DNA from: Anaerostipes sp.
GTDB taxonomy: Bacteria > Bacillota > Clostridia > Lachnospirales > Lachnospiraceae
Length of the DNA stretch: 64,000 nucleotides
Assembly (NCBI RefSeq): GCF_018381315.1
Contig: NZ_JAGZSD010000018.1
Location: forward strand, 5,995-69,994
Reading direction: 5' to 3'
The translations under genes and the position numbers were made by a program. Shown here piece by piece: positions 1 to 7,852 of the stretch. The notes below the pieces were generated by a model that did not search any database, was not told where the DNA came from, and saw only the letters and a list, made by a program, of their open reading frames with translations. Positions within the stretch are counted from its first letter, which is position 1, and each line of letters starts with the position of its first letter.

Positions 1-268
1 TGAAAGCTCCGGGTCTTACTTCGGTGCCTGCTCCGATGATAGCCGGCCCGTTGATCTCTGCCGTCCTTGCAATCACAGCGGTTTTTGAGATCCATACATC
101 ATCTCCGATCCGGTCAAAATCTTCCTCAGACAGTTCAGGCCCCGTCTTTAAAATAAAGTCACCGATCAAAGCTAAAACCTCCCAGGGATATGTAGTCTGC
201 TCAAATAATTCTTTTGCGATTGTCTGGTCCATATCTTTAAATAATTTTTGATTTGTAAGCTGTTTCAT
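1..268 (-). CDS. Left-handed beta-helix acyltransferase-like protein (N-terminal part)
   Basis: The reading frame begins with ATG at 268 and runs off the left edge, so only about 89 residues are visible. The first 50 residues form a helical cap (MKQLTNQKLFKDMDQ at the start). After them comes a run of I/V-G/A-containing hexapeptides, such as AVIARTAEI, AIIGAGTEV and RPGAF, which is the signature of left-handed beta-helix acyltransferases and nucleotidyltransferases. Clostridial relatives are often annotated as UDP-N-acetylglucosamine pyrophosphorylase-like. Substrate cannot be decided from this fragment. It follows topB with a 2-base gap and is probably cotranscribed with it. Confidence 0.7.
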   Translation of the reverse strand, partial: MKQLTNQKLFKDMDQTIAKELFEQTTYPWEVLALIGDFILKTGPELSEEDFDRIGDDVWISKTAVIARTAEINGPAIIGAGTEVRPGAF

Positions 269-270
269 GC

Positions 271-2277
271 TTATTCACCTTTTCCTTTCTTGATATTATA
301 ATACTGGGCCGTCTGATCAAACATCCGGCGCAGTACATACTGATGATTGGTCTTTTTAACTGCATCTGTGTGCTTTGCAACAAAATGATTCAGCTTTTTC
401 ATATATTCTTCTTCACTGACTGTGCCCTCTGCCACATAAGTAAGGCCCTTTTCCCAGCTGGCTGTCAGCTCCGGATTTAAAAGAGAATGAATGGATCCCC
501 TGACCACGTCAAAGATCATCTCTCCCATCAGCGTAGGCGTCACAGTCTGTGTCTTTTTGTTCAGTGCAATATATTTATTGTTGATCAGTTTTTTAACGAT
601 CTCTGCCCTGGTGGCACTGGTGCCGATCCCGCTTCCTTTGATCTGTGCTCTCAGGTCCTCATCTTCGATCAGCTGTCCCGCATTCTCCATGGCCAGTATC
701 AGAGATCCCGAATTATAACGTTTCGGAGGCGTTGTCGTTCCATCCTTAATCAAATGTTTTTTAATCGGAAGCTTCATCCCTTTTTTCAGGGAAAGGATGG
801 CGTCAATCTGCTCTTTAGAGACAGAATCCTCTTTCTTTGCCTCTTTTCCGCCGGAGACCAGAAGATAACCGGGATCCACAAGCAGTTTGAAATTTGCCGT
901 AAAGGTTTCTCCCGCTGTTTTTGTCATCAGCTTTATCTTAGAATATACAGCCGGGGGCAGAAAGATGCACAGAAAACGCCGGACAATCACTTCATATACC
1001 TTCTGCCCGGTCTGTGAAATATTTTTGAGATTATTAAGAGCCTGTCCTGTAGGAATGATGGCATAATGATCCGTGATCTTTTTATCATCCACATATCTGG
1101 TTTTCGCAAGCCCTGTATAGGACTTTTTCTCCAAAATATCCACAGCGGTTTCCGAAAGTATTCCATAATTCTTTAACCCCGACAGATTTTTATAGATTTC
1201 CTTGCTGACGGCTGTAGACAATACCCTCGCATCGGTCCTTGGATAAGTGACCAGTTTTTTTTCGTACAGCTCCTGCACGATCTTGAGTGTCTCATCAGGA
1301 CTCAGCTTAAACATTTTAGAGCATTGGTTCTGAAGCTCCGCCAGATTATACAAAAGCGGCGGATTCTTTTTCTCCTGGCGCTTCGTGGACGATTCCACAA
1401 CCGTCTCCATGCCGGAGGCTTCCTCGATCTCTTTTATAAAGGCTTCAGCATCTTCTTTTTTCAAAAACCCGTTGTCTTTATATAATTTCTTTGATTCAAA
1501 ATACCTGGACCCTTTTACTGCTTTCCACTCAGACTCAATCTTCACTCCCTGTGGCGTGATATGGGAAAGCACTTTATAAAACGGGGTGGGCACAAAGCTT
1601 CTGATTTCTCTTTCCCTTTTGACGATCATTCCGAGGACACAGGTCATAACCCTGCCTACCGCTACTACAACGCTCCTTTTTTGGTTCATAAAATTCCCCA
1701 GTGTCCATCCGTACTTTAAGGTTAAGACTCTGGAAAAATTAATGCCCATCAAATAGTCCTCTTTCGCTCTTAAATAAGCTGCTGAAGCCAGATTGTCATA
1801 CTCATTCAGATCTTTGGCCTCCCGGACACCCCGGATCACCTCTTCCTTTGTCTGAGAGTCAATCCAGACCCTTTTTTTCTTCTTTCCGGCCACATGGGCT
1901 TCCTGGTCTACCAGCCTGTATATATATTCCCCTTCCCGTCCGGAGTCAGTACAGACATAAATGGTATCAATATCTTCCCTGTTTAAAAGAGAACTTACAA
2001 TATCGTACTGCTTCTTCACCGCCGGAATGACTTCGTACTTAAAATCTTCAGGCAGAAAAGGCAGTGTCTCCAGTTCCCAGCGTTTCAGTTTCGGATCATA
2101 CTTATCCGGATATGACATAGTGACCAGGTGTCCCACACACCATGTGATCACAGTATTTTCACTCTCCAGATATCCGTCCCTGCTGGACGTTTTCAGGTCC
2201 AGTGCGTTGGCAAATTCTCTGGCCACACTCGGTTTTTCGGTAATAAATAATGACTTCAAACGTAATCCTGCTTTCAT
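271..2277 (-). CDS. topB: DNA topoisomerase III (type IA)
   Basis: Type IA topoisomerase that cuts one DNA strand and passes the other through; it decatenates replication and recombination intermediates. The N-terminal TOPRIM domain shows the catalytic Glu in FITEKPSVAR (E14) and the metal-binding TDSGREGE motif (residues 110-117). The active-site tyrosine is Y345 in LVTYPRTDARVL. The 668 residues match the short TopB form without C-terminal zinc fingers. Family members usually start at M-K-S-L-F-I-T-E-K. Here that position is a TTG codon (2259) five bases after a GCAGGA ribosome site, so the true start may be 2259 rather than the ATG at 2277, which has no clear Shine-Dalgarno. A TATAAT-like box lies about 15 bases upstream of the ATG. 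Confidence 0.95.
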   Translation of the reverse strand: MKAGLRLKSLFITEKPSVAREFANALDLKTSSRDGYLESENTVITWCVGHLVTMSYPDKYDPKLKRWELETLPFLPEDFKYEVIPAVKKQYDIVSSLLNREDIDTIYVCTDSGREGEYIYRLVDQEAHVAGKKKKRVWIDSQTKEEVIRGVREAKDLNEYDNLASAAYLRAKEDYLMGINFSRVLTLKYGWTLGNFMNQKRSVVVAVGRVMTCVLGMIVKREREIRSFVPTPFYKVLSHITPQGVKIESEWKAVKGSRYFESKKLYKDNGFLKKEDAEAFIKEIEEASGMETVVESSTKRQEKKNPPLLYNLAELQNQCSKMFKLSPDETLKIVQELYEKKLVTYPRTDARVLSTAVSKEIYKNLSGLKNYGILSETAVDILEKKSYTGLAKTRYVDDKKITDHYAIIPTGQALNNLKNISQTGQKVYEVIVRRFLCIFLPPAVYSKIKLMTKTAGETFTANFKLLVDPGYLLVSGGKEAKKEDSVSKEQIDAILSLKKGMKLPIKKHLIKDGTTTPPKRYNSGSLILAMENAGQLIEDEDLRAQIKGSGIGTSATRAEIVKKLINNKYIALNKKTQTVTPTLMGEMIFDVVRGSIHSLLNPELTASWEKGLTYVAEGTVSEEEYMKKLNHFVAKHTDAVKKTNHQYVLRRMFDQTAQYYNIKKGKGE

Positions 2278-2332
2278 TTTTTTCTTTTGCTATTATACCA
2301 TATTTCCCTCTGCTGTGATACAATAATATCCA

Positions 2333-2509
2333 GATGCCAGGGTCAAAAGGTTATACAATGCATGCTTGCATGCAATTGGATAACTTTGGGACCCGTAAAA
2401 CATGAGAAAGCAGCCCGATCAGGGCGGATTTCGAATGTTTTTAGGATTTTGGGAGCACAAAGTGCGGAGAAATCCGCAGGCATCAGGGGTCAAAATATTT
2501 TTTGACCCC
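2333..2509. repeat. Folded intergenic element with four nested or adjacent hairpins
   Basis: This is the intergenic space between divergent topB and the LUD gene. Outer arms GATGCC (2333-2338) and GGCATC (2479-2484) enclose two helices. Helix 1 (2340-2394) pairs a GGGTC..GGTTAT..TGCATGC arm with its near-complement. Helix 2 pairs GCGGATTTC (2424-2432) with GAAATCCGC (2469-2477) and holds an inner GCAC-AAA-GTGC hairpin. A further perfect hairpin with arms GGGGTCAAAA and TTTTGACCCC (2486-2509) follows. The layout looks like a multi-branch RNA or a mobile palindromic repeat. A partial relative of its ends is seen at 61824-61862. Nothing in it codes convincingly. Confidence 0.6.
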
Positions 2510-2553
2510 AACAGCATATCCATAGATAAAACCAGTAAAGGAGTGTGCATAAA

Positions 2554-3189
2554 ATGAGTATGGAAAAAGCAAATGAAGTAACTGCGGCTACTATTATTAA
2601 AAACATGGAAAAAAGAAATTTCTCAGGAGTTTACTGTGCAACAAAGGAAGATGCCTTAAAGCAGGCCTTATCCTACATAGAAAAAGGGTCTGTCGTTTCA
2701 TGGGGCGGTTCCATGAGTGTGGCTGAAACAGGTCTTTTGGATTATGTAAAAAATTCTGCTGATTATGAAACAGTCGACCGTACAGCAGCTAAAAATTATG
2801 AGGAACAGCGCCAGATATATGCAAAAGCCGTTTTGGCTGACACTTACCTCATGAGTACAAACGCTGTCACCTTAGAAGGAGAACTGATTAATATTGACGG
2901 TTCCGGAAACCGTGTTGGATGCTTAAGCTACGGTCCGAGACAGGTAATCCTGATCGTTGGAATGAATAAGGTAGTAAGCACCATAGAAGAAGGTGTCCAC
3001 CGCACAAGAAGCAAGGCTTCCTGTCCAAATACCATCCGGCTGGGGCTAAAAACTCCTTGTTCTGTCACCGGACACTGCGGAGAATGCTACGGTGATTCTT
3101 CTATCTGCTCCCACCTGTTGATCACCAGAAGATGCGGACAGAAAGACCGCATTAAGGTCATCTTGGTTGGGGAAGACCTGGGATATTAG
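2554..3189 (+). CDS. LUD-domain protein (LutC/YkgG-like)
   Basis: A 211-residue protein of the LUD (lactate utilisation, DUF162) family. Known members include LutC and the C-terminal part of LutB, which belong to an iron-sulfur lactate oxidase, but many stand-alone clostridial members have no assigned substrate. The N-terminal helices lead into the typical GSVVSWGGSMSVAETGLL stretch, and the end carries conserved cysteines (CSVTGHCGECYGDSSIC). The start was placed at ATG 2554 because AAAGGAG lies ten bases upstream; the in-frame GTG at 2545 would touch that site. It stands alone, divergent from topB. No lutA or lutB neighbour is present, so a role in lactate oxidation is only suggested by family. 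Confidence 0.85.
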   Translation: MSMEKANEVTAATIIKNMEKRNFSGVYCATKEDALKQALSYIEKGSVVSWGGSMSVAETGLLDYVKNSADYETVDRTAAKNYEEQRQIYAKAVLADTYLMSTNAVTLEGELINIDGSGNRVGCLSYGPRQVILIVGMNKVVSTIEEGVHRTRSKASCPNTIRLGLKTPCSVTGHCGECYGDSSICSHLLITRRCGQKDRIKVILVGEDLGY

Positions 3190-3254
3190 AAAAAGGAGGT
3201 TCAAAGAACTTTCCTTTGTAAGAACAAATCTGAAAGAATTTCCTATGCAGAAGA

Positions 3255-3297
3255 AAAACCTGATGTACCGGCTGACAGCTGAAACATCAGGTTTTGT
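3255..3297. terminator. Bidirectional terminator between LUD gene and HAD gene
   Basis: Inverted repeat AAACCTGATGT / ACATCAGGTTT with a 16-base loop. It is followed by a T-rich tract on the plus strand and by TTTTTCTTC on the minus strand, so it can end both convergent transcripts. Confidence 0.8.
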
Positions 3298-3299
3298 TC

Positions 3300-3977
3300 T
3301 TATTTTTTCAGTATATCTGGTCCGGCTTCTCTGAAGCTTTCTATCACTTCTGTCACACCGGGAAGACAGCGCAGTCTCTCATGTTCCTTTTTCGGCCCGA
3401 TAGCTACAATCTTTCCCGCTCCTGCTCTTCTGGCAGCTTCAATTCCTGCATCTGCATCCTCAAAGACAACGCACTGCCCGGGTTCCATGCCGATCTTTTT
3501 CATTGCCATCAGATAAATATCCGGTTCCGGTTTCCCTAAAAAGGTCCCGTCATCATAGACGATATTTTCAATAGGGATCCAGTGATCTAAATGCATATGT
3601 TTTATATAAAACCGGACATTTCCTATAGCAGAAGCCGTGGCAATGGCAAATGGAATATCAGCCTCCTTCAGCTTTGTGAGAAACTCCGGAAGCCCCTCTG
3701 TAAAATTCATCCCTTCGGGATCATTCAGGCACATTTCACGGTAGATATCCTCTTTTTCCTCTGTCAGCTTATAAATCTCACTTTCTGTAAGTTCAGGATT
3801 TAAAGCCATTTTCAGAAACTCTCCCCCGTTAATGCCATGGATCATCTGATGGAGCTGCTCAACTGTATATTTTCCCTCTGCATGTCTCTGAAAAAATTCA
3901 AACCATGCTGCTTCCTGTTTGTCCCCGTCAATGTACATAGTCCCATTAAAATCAAATATAATTCCTTTCAAGTCCAT
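3300..3977 (-). CDS. HAD-superfamily sugar-phosphate phosphatase/mutase
   Basis: A 225-residue haloacid dehalogenase-fold hydrolase of the beta-phosphoglucomutase-like subfamily. Motif I is IIFDFNGTMY (residues 6-15): the nucleophile Asp is present but the second Asp is Asn. Motif II is the Thr/Ser in AIATAS, motif III the Lys in FLGKPEPDIY, and motif IV VVFEDADAGIEAA. The helical cap lies between motifs I and II. The Asn in motif I occurs in other clostridial members, so it need not inactivate the enzyme, but it removes the usual acid/base residue. It is last in a minus-strand cluster behind a ROK regulator and a bicupin, which points to sugar-phosphate turnover. Substrate unknown. Confidence 0.85.
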   Translation of the reverse strand: MDLKGIIFDFNGTMYIDGDKQEAAWFEFFQRHAEGKYTVEQLHQMIHGINGGEFLKMALNPELTESEIYKLTEEKEDIYREMCLNDPEGMNFTEGLPEFLTKLKEADIPFAIATASAIGNVRFYIKHMHLDHWIPIENIVYDDGTFLGKPEPDIYLMAMKKIGMEPGQCVVFEDADAGIEAARRAGAGKIVAIGPKKEHERLRCLPGVTEVIESFREAGPDILKK

Positions 3978-4028
3978 TTCTTCCTCCTGCCTTTCGCTGC
4001 CGCGGATTCACTGCTGTTTTTTGATTCT

Positions 4029-4778
4029 TTATTTCTCATAATCTTTTTGCCTGTACTGGATGGAAAAGTCTTTGTTGGATATCTGCAGACAGATCAGGTC
4101 TTCATGGGCCGTTGCTCCGTGCTCTGCGATGCACCCTTCCTCGTACCAAACCATTGTGCCCGGTCCAAAATACTCTCCATTGGATTTCAGCTGTCCAGAC
4201 AGGACAAACAAACCGTGGGCTGCAGGATGCGTATGCGTATCTGTGGTAAATCCTGCCGGATAATTAATATAGTTGATCTGCATCCCTGTTTCTTCGTCCA
4301 AATGCAGCTGTTTTTTTCCGAACATCTTTCCTGATGTACTTGCCATGCGGTAAAACCAGGGCATTCTGCCTATATCGCTGATGACCGGTTTGATCCCTTT
4401 CTCCAGACGTTTCTTTTCCTCTTCATCTTTTATGTAATGGATAGAAAAAGCCTTATTTGAAATCAAAAGCACCGTGGCATCATCATACTCAGTGGCACCA
4501 TGCTCTGCCACACATCCTTCCGGATACCAGATCAGTGTTTCAGGCCCATAGACACTGCCGTTCGTCTTGATCTGCCCGTCCAGGATAAAAAGTCCGTGGC
4601 CGCAGGGATGGGTATGAGTAATCGTCTGAAATCCCGCCGGATAGCGGTTCATAACAATGCTTACTCCCATATCTTTATCCTCTGCCAGCGGTTTTTGGCC
4701 AAATACTTTTCCTGTAACTGAGTTGGGACGGTAATTCCATTCCATCCGCCGGACATCGGCAATCTGCTGTTTTTTCAT
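4029..4778 (-). CDS. Two-domain cupin protein from an internal duplication
   Basis: A 249-residue protein made of two tandem copies of the same cupin unit, roughly residues 1-115 and 130-249. Each copy shows the same series: DIGRMPW or VRRMEW, then GK-FG-K-L, then YPAGF, then HTHP..HGLF, then WY-EGC-AEHGAT, then ISN-FSI-Y. The HTHP...HG and AEHGAT histidines are the expected metal ligands in each barrel. Such bicupins can be small-molecule isomerases, dioxygenases or sugar-binding proteins; the sequence does not tell which. It sits 23 bases downstream of the ROK regulator and upstream of a HAD phosphatase, so carbohydrate metabolism is the likely setting. Confidence 0.8.
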   Translation of the reverse strand: MKKQQIADVRRMEWNYRPNSVTGKVFGQKPLAEDKDMGVSIVMNRYPAGFQTITHTHPCGHGLFILDGQIKTNGSVYGPETLIWYPEGCVAEHGATEYDDATVLLISNKAFSIHYIKDEEEKKRLEKGIKPVISDIGRMPWFYRMASTSGKMFGKKQLHLDEETGMQINYINYPAGFTTDTHTHPAAHGLFVLSGQLKSNGEYFGPGTMVWYEEGCIAEHGATAHEDLICLQISNKDFSIQYRQKDYEK

Positions 4779-4801
4779 AGGTTCCCTCCTTATATGAAAA
4801 T

Positions 4802-5983
4802 TTATATTTCCTTCTGCCTCAGCTGATCCAGTCTGATCTTTTCATAATTTTCCATGGCAAGATAAGCTGCACCCAGCATACTTTCATTTCCTGCATTCTT
4901 TGATTCACAAATTTTTGTTTCTTTAAGCATTTCCGGATTTATAATATCCTGCCTTTTTAATACCTCATCAAGGAGCATCGGCAGGCACCTCACTGTCCTT
5001 CCTCCCAAAAGTATGATTTCCGGATTGTTCCATGCCATCATATCTTCGAGCAGAAGCGCTGTATATCCCGCCAGACGTACCATCAGCTCTTGTGCCCACC
5101 CTTCCTTTCGTTCATATGCATCTGCAATATCGTTTAAATCCGCACACCGTTCCCCCATCTCCTCTGCCTGCTTTAGTATTCCGCCGGCAGAAAGATAAGC
5201 CGAGACACACCCTTCTTTATGGCAGCTGCACTTCCGGCCGCCATAGATTAAGATTTTGTGGGCAATATCCCCGCAGGCTCCTTCCATAACTCTGCCTTCA
5301 TTCATAAATGCCGCTCCCACATCGATACTGAGACTTAAAAAGCCCAGGCGGTTGACCTGTAATTCCGGATAATGAAAATATTCTTCCAGAACTGAAGCCT
5401 TCACATCGTTTTCCAGACAAATATGAATCCCCAATTTCCGCTTCAGCAGATCTTTGAAGTCTGTCTGCTCCCATCCGGCAAATCCGGACCTTATGATATT
5501 CGCCCCGCCTGCAGAAACAACTCCTGGAAAACTTACTCCCGCAGCCTTTACTCTCTCCATAATCTCCGGAAGTTCTGCCCTGCACTTATCAAAACATTCT
5601 TTTATAAGCTCTGCGACATCCTCTGGACTTCCGCCGACAGACATATTCCATTTTTTAATGCCAAGGATCTGCTCTCCGTAATCCATAATCAAAAAGCTGA
5701 TAAAGTCACGGCGCACCAAAATGCCAAGACTATAAAAGGCGCGGGGATTTCTTTCCAGTAAGAAAGCTTTTCTGCCGACGCCCTTTGAGTCTCCCTGGGA
5801 TTCTTTTATAAAATTCAGGCCAGACAAATCTGCACAGATCCTGGTCATACTGGTAGGACTCATTTTTAATTCTTTAGCCAGAGAGGCTCTGGAAACATTA
5901 CCCCGTGACTTGATCTTATCAAGCACCAGCTGACGGTTGCTGATCTTCATCTGCTGCTGGTCCTGCTGTTTTTGCTTTTTCAT
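4802..5983 (-). CDS. ROK-family transcriptional regulator
   Basis: A 393-residue repressor of the ROK family (repressor, ORF, kinase; NagC, XylR and Mlc are members). The winged helix-turn-helix is at about residues 17-62 (SRASLAKELKMSPTSMTRIC). The sugar-kinase-fold domain follows, with the ligand region GFAGWEQT, the Gly-rich SIDVGAAF and the zinc-binding set H242, C252, C254, C259 (KCSCHKEGC). It presumably senses a sugar or sugar phosphate and controls itself and the downstream bicupin and HAD genes. A consensus promoter lies directly upstream. No clear operator was recognised. Confidence 0.9.
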   Translation of the reverse strand: MKKQKQQDQQQMKISNRQLVLDKIKSRGNVSRASLAKELKMSPTSMTRICADLSGLNFIKESQGDSKGVGRKAFLLERNPRAFYSLGILVRRDFISFLIMDYGEQILGIKKWNMSVGGSPEDVAELIKECFDKCRAELPEIMERVKAAGVSFPGVVSAGGANIIRSGFAGWEQTDFKDLLKRKLGIHICLENDVKASVLEEYFHYPELQVNRLGFLSLSIDVGAAFMNEGRVMEGACGDIAHKILIYGGRKCSCHKEGCVSAYLSAGGILKQAEEMGERCADLNDIADAYERKEGWAQELMVRLAGYTALLLEDMMAWNNPEIILLGGRTVRCLPMLLDEVLKRQDIINPEMLKETKICESKNAGNESMLGAAYLAMENYEKIRLDQLRQKEI

Positions 5984-6013
5984 ATTAATTTCTCCACTGA
6001 TGTTATTAATTAT

Positions 6014-6042
6014 ATTATAAAGAAAGCTTCACTTCTTGTCAA
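6014..6042 (-). promoter_or_regulatory. Promoter of the ROK regulator operon
   Basis: On the minus strand a perfect TTGACA (6037-6042) is followed by a 17-base spacer and a perfect TATAAT (6014-6019), about 30 bases before the ROK start codon. Confidence 0.85.
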
Positions 6043-6051
6043 CATCCATAA

Positions 6052-6090
6052 AAATATGAGCCGGATATCATAAGATACCGGCTCATATTA
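6052..6090 (-). terminator. Rho-independent terminator after glyA
   Basis: Stem AATATGAGCCGG / CCGGCTCATATT with a short loop, followed on the minus strand by a run of five T. It lies just past the glyA stop and before the ROK promoter. Confidence 0.85.
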
Positions 6091-6105
6091 TTTAAATCAT
6101 TTTCA

Positions 6106-7341
6106 TTATTCATATAAAGGATATTTCTCTGTCAGTTCTTTCACCAGCTGTTTTGCTTCTTCAAGCTTCTGGTCTAACAGGGTAAGACGGATTGCTTTTG
6201 CGATTGCCGCCATATCCTCTTCTTTTAACCCTCTGGTTGTCACTGCCGGTGTTCCGAGGCGGAGCCCAGATGTGACAAACGGTGATTTTGGATCGTTCGG
6301 GACTGTGTTTTTATTGCATGTGATGTGAACAGAATCCAAAACTTTTTCGGCTTCTTTTCCTGTCAGATCATATTTCTTAAGATCAACCAGCATCAGATGG
6401 TTGTCTGTGCCTCCGGATACAATATCAAAGCCTTCTTCCATCAAAGCTTTTGCAAGTGCATCTGCATTTTTTACCACCTGTTTTCCGTATTCCTTAAAGC
6501 CGTCAGACAATGCTTCTTTAAAGCATACCGCTTTTCCTGCGATCACGTGCATCAACGGACCGCCCTGAATTCCCGGGAAAATGGCCTTGTTGAAATTATA
6601 CTTTTCATTGATCTCATTGCTGCACAGGATCATGCCGCCGCGGGGACCTCTCAAAGTCTTATGGGTCGTTGTGGTTGTCACATGGGCATAAGGGATCGGG
6701 CTCTGATGAACTCCTGCTGCCACTAAACCTGCGATGTGTGCCATATCCACCATAAGGATTGCTCCGACCTCATCTGCGATCTCACGGAACTTCTTAAAGT
6801 CGATAGACCTTGCATAAGCGCTGGCGCCGGCGATAATCAGTTTCGGCCTGCATTCTTTTGCAATCTCAAGAACATTGTCATAATCAATAAATCCTTCATC
6901 ATTGACACCATAAGGTACACAATGATAATATTTTCCGGACATATTGACCGGGCTTCCATGGGACAGATGTCCGCCATGGTCCAGGCTCATCCCCATATAA
7001 GTATCTCCCGGCTCCAGCATTGCAAAAAATACTGCCATATTAGCCTGGGCTCCGGAATGAGGCTGAACATTGACATATTCACATCCAAAGAGTTCCTTTG
7101 CACGCTCTCTTGCCAGATTTTCAACTACATCCACGTACTCACAGCCGCCATAATATCTCTTTCCCGGATATCCTTCCGCATATTTGTTTGTCAGATGGCT
7201 TCCCATGGCTGCCATGACCGCCTTTGATACTAAGTTCTCAGAAGCAATCAGCTCCAGATTATTTCTCTGTCTGGACAATTCATCCTGCATAGCATCAGCA
7301 ACTTCAGGATCATAATTCTCCACTTCATTAAAATCGAACAT
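6106..7341 (-). CDS. glyA: Serine hydroxymethyltransferase
   Basis: PLP enzyme that converts serine and tetrahydrofolate to glycine and methylene-tetrahydrofolate in the cytoplasm, feeding one-carbon and purine metabolism. The 411 residues are the family length. Visible motifs: LIASENLVS near residue 31, YAEGYPGKRYYGG (54-66), the PLP-stacking DHGGHLSHGSP (121-131), MVDMAHIAGL and the PLP lysine K228 in TTTTHKTLRGPRGG. The start has an AGGAGG ribosome site. It is third in the aspS-ACT-glyA operon, 27 bases after the ACT gene. No glycine riboswitch precedes it. Confidence 0.97.
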   Translation of the reverse strand: MFDFNEVENYDPEVADAMQDELSRQRNNLELIASENLVSKAVMAAMGSHLTNKYAEGYPGKRYYGGCEYVDVVENLARERAKELFGCEYVNVQPHSGAQANMAVFFAMLEPGDTYMGMSLDHGGHLSHGSPVNMSGKYYHCVPYGVNDEGFIDYDNVLEIAKECRPKLIIAGASAYARSIDFKKFREIADEVGAILMVDMAHIAGLVAAGVHQSPIPYAHVTTTTTHKTLRGPRGGMILCSNEINEKYNFNKAIFPGIQGGPLMHVIAGKAVCFKEALSDGFKEYGKQVVKNADALAKALMEEGFDIVSGGTDNHLMLVDLKKYDLTGKEAEKVLDSVHITCNKNTVPNDPKSPFVTSGLRLGTPAVTTRGLKEEDMAAIAKAIRLTLLDQKLEEAKQLVKELTEKYPLYE

Positions 7342-7368
7342 TTCTGCGTCCTCCTGTTATATCATAAA

Positions 7369-7839
7369 TTAATCTTGGAATTGTTCTTTCAGCGCTTCCA
7401 CAGCTGTCTCTACACGGCTTTCCCGGATCAGGACCGTAATCTTGATCTCAGAAGTATAGATCATATGGATGTTCACACCTTTGTTATAAAGAGCTTCAAA
7501 CATTTTAGATGCTGCCCCTGAGTTTGACATCATTCCTGCACCTACGATGGATACAATACCCACATTTTTGTCAGATACGATCTCCTTATATGAGTCTTCC
7601 TCAAATGTTTCTTTCAAAGTCTCCACAGCTGCATCGGCATCTGACTTTTTCACAACAAAGGAAATATCCTTGCTGTCTTTTCTTCCGATAGACTGTAAGA
7701 TTAACTCTACATTGATTCCTTTGTCCGCAATGGCAGTAAACAGTTTTGCCGCAATGCCAGGTTCATGCTTCAGCCCTTTGATCGCTACCTGTGCAACATC
7801 TGTGTTTGACAGCACGCCGCTAAATAACATTTTCTCCAT
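7369..7839 (-). CDS. Free-standing aspartokinase-type tandem ACT-domain protein
   Basis: A 156-residue protein that looks like the regulatory half of aspartokinase without the kinase half. It opens with a SGVLSNTDVAQVAIKGLKH stretch, very like the linker plus first ACT domain of LysC. It then has GIAAKLFTAIADKGINVELI (first ACT) and VGIVSIVGAGMMSNSGAASKMFEAL (second ACT), ending in the usual ALKEQF. Bacillus aspartokinase II makes a comparable small beta subunit from an internal start. Here it is a separate gene between aspS and glyA with its own AAGGAG site, and no kinase domain is near. It may bind lysine or threonine and pair with a kinase encoded elsewhere, or act as an independent amino-acid sensor. 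Confidence 0.8.
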   Translation of the reverse strand: MEKMLFSGVLSNTDVAQVAIKGLKHEPGIAAKLFTAIADKGINVELILQSIGRKDSKDISFVVKKSDADAAVETLKETFEEDSYKEIVSDKNVGIVSIVGAGMMSNSGAASKMFEALYNKGVNIHMIYTSEIKITVLIRESRVETAVEALKEQFQD

Positions 7840-7852
7840 AATCTGCTTCTCC

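Noticed and set aside
110..117. TopB TOPRIM motif DSG instead of the textbook DxD (residue numbers in the topB product)
   Set aside because: Firmicute TopB proteins commonly have DAG/DSG at this place, so it is not a sign of inactivation.
487..1017. Open frames of 176 and 75 codons on the plus strand inside topB
   Set aside because: They are antisense to an intact, well-conserved gene, have no ribosome site and no recognisable protein motifs. Many similar antisense frames occur over hisS, glyA, relA and others for the same reason.
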